Source: Pseudomonadota bacterium (GTDB lineage Bacteria; Pseudomonadota; Gammaproteobacteria; Acidiferrobacterales; Acidiferrobacteraceae). Taken from it: a stretch of 64,000 bases of DNA. Location of the stretch: assembly GCA_021841585.1 (NCBI GenBank), contig JAKBUS010000001.1, positions 38,155 to 102,154 of the forward strand. Direction: 5' to 3'. Shown one piece after another: positions 63,734 to 64,000 of the stretch. Each line of letters opens with the position of its first letter. Position 1 is the stretch's first letter. A program made the translations under genes and the position numbers. Under the pieces are notes generated by a model that ran no database searches, was not told the DNA's origin, and saw only the letters and a list, made by a program, of their open reading frames with translations.

Positions 63734-64000
63734 GCTCGCTTACCGTTACCGTTCTCGATACCCAGAGAATGACGGCTGGTGGCGGTCGCTGACAGTCACC
63801 CCCTGGTAGGCTAGAGCGGTCACCTTACGATAGAGAGAAGCGACAAGCAATGCCTGGCCTCTTCCCATAGTCCGCGGGATTTTCCAAGAAGCGGCCCCGC
63901 GAGAAACGCTTATGACAGAGCCAGAATCCCTTATGTAGGTTAAGCCGGTGCCCGCCCACCGGGCGCGCGCAAACCGTGCGAAAGGCTTACGCAGGAGCGG
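63734..64000. other. Window end without recognisable gene
   Basis: 267 bp upstream of the cytochrome gene. It should hold its promoter; I see no good match to sigma-70 boxes and no open frame of note. Confidence 0.3.

Overview
The window is a 64 kb GC-rich chromosomal segment spanning the replication origin of a gammaproteobacterium. The neighbourhood rpmH-rnpA-yidD-yidC-mnmE on one side of the origin and dnaA-dnaN-recF-gyrB on the other, with mnmG-rsmG-parA-parB-atpIBEFHAGDC and glmU-glmS further out, is the classical gammaproteobacterial oriC region. The large exported domains of YidC, the AsmA-like protein and the transglutaminase are poor in Asp/Glu and rich in Arg, Lys and His. Together with the GC content this suggests an acidophile, possibly of the Acidiferrobacter type; the genus is inference.

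Layout. 1-3955: tail of a cyclic-nucleotide-binding protein, mpl, a membrane protein, ribonuclease D and the GTPase EngB. 3956-5267: a sparse stretch with a PIN toxin whose antitoxin gene has decayed, then a double hairpin after polA. 5268-13377: polA, a LOG-family protein, homoserine kinase, two membrane or signalling proteins and uvrD. 13501-16333: a compact four-gene cluster of a small unknown protein, two double-YbjQ proteins and a PspA/IM30 protein. 16573-16988: an AbrB antitoxin with a truncated PIN toxin. 17157-30424: glmS-glmU, a SlyD-like isomerase, the complete F1Fo ATP synthase operon, a Sel1-like protein, parB, parA and rsmG, all on the minus strand. 30426-36376: mnmG and a type IV pilus minor-pilin operon. 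36622-40374: MoxR, DUF58 and transglutaminase genes. 40371-45314: nhaA, mnmE, yidC, yidD, rnpA and rpmH. 45315-53279: dnaA, an oriC-like spacer, dnaN, recF with two embedded parS sites, gyrB, a Rof-like gene and a PP2C phosphatase. 53668-61150: trmB-thiG-thiS, tRNA-Gly(CCC), asmA-mutY-yggX, a dienelactone-hydrolase-like protein and a radical SAM protein with a CCAEP tail. 61325-64000: tRNA-Phe, a decayed IS66 element and a cytochrome b561.

How it works together. Most genes are core functions: initiation and segregation (dnaA, oriC, parS, parAB), envelope precursor synthesis and recycling (glmS, glmU, mpl), membrane protein insertion (yidC, yidD), energy conversion (atp) and tRNA modification (mnmE, mnmG, trmB). 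The accessory layer is small: two damaged toxin-antitoxin loci, one dead insertion sequence, the pilus operon, the MoxR module and the YbjQ/PspA cluster.

The best candidates for undescribed biology are the YbjQ-YbjQ-PspA cluster at 13501-16333 and the CCAEP-tail radical SAM protein at 59780-61150. Smaller oddities are a DNA polymerase I without proofreading residues, a degenerate GGDEF protein, parS sites that encode the same peptide twice in RecF, and divergent genes whose start codons overlap.
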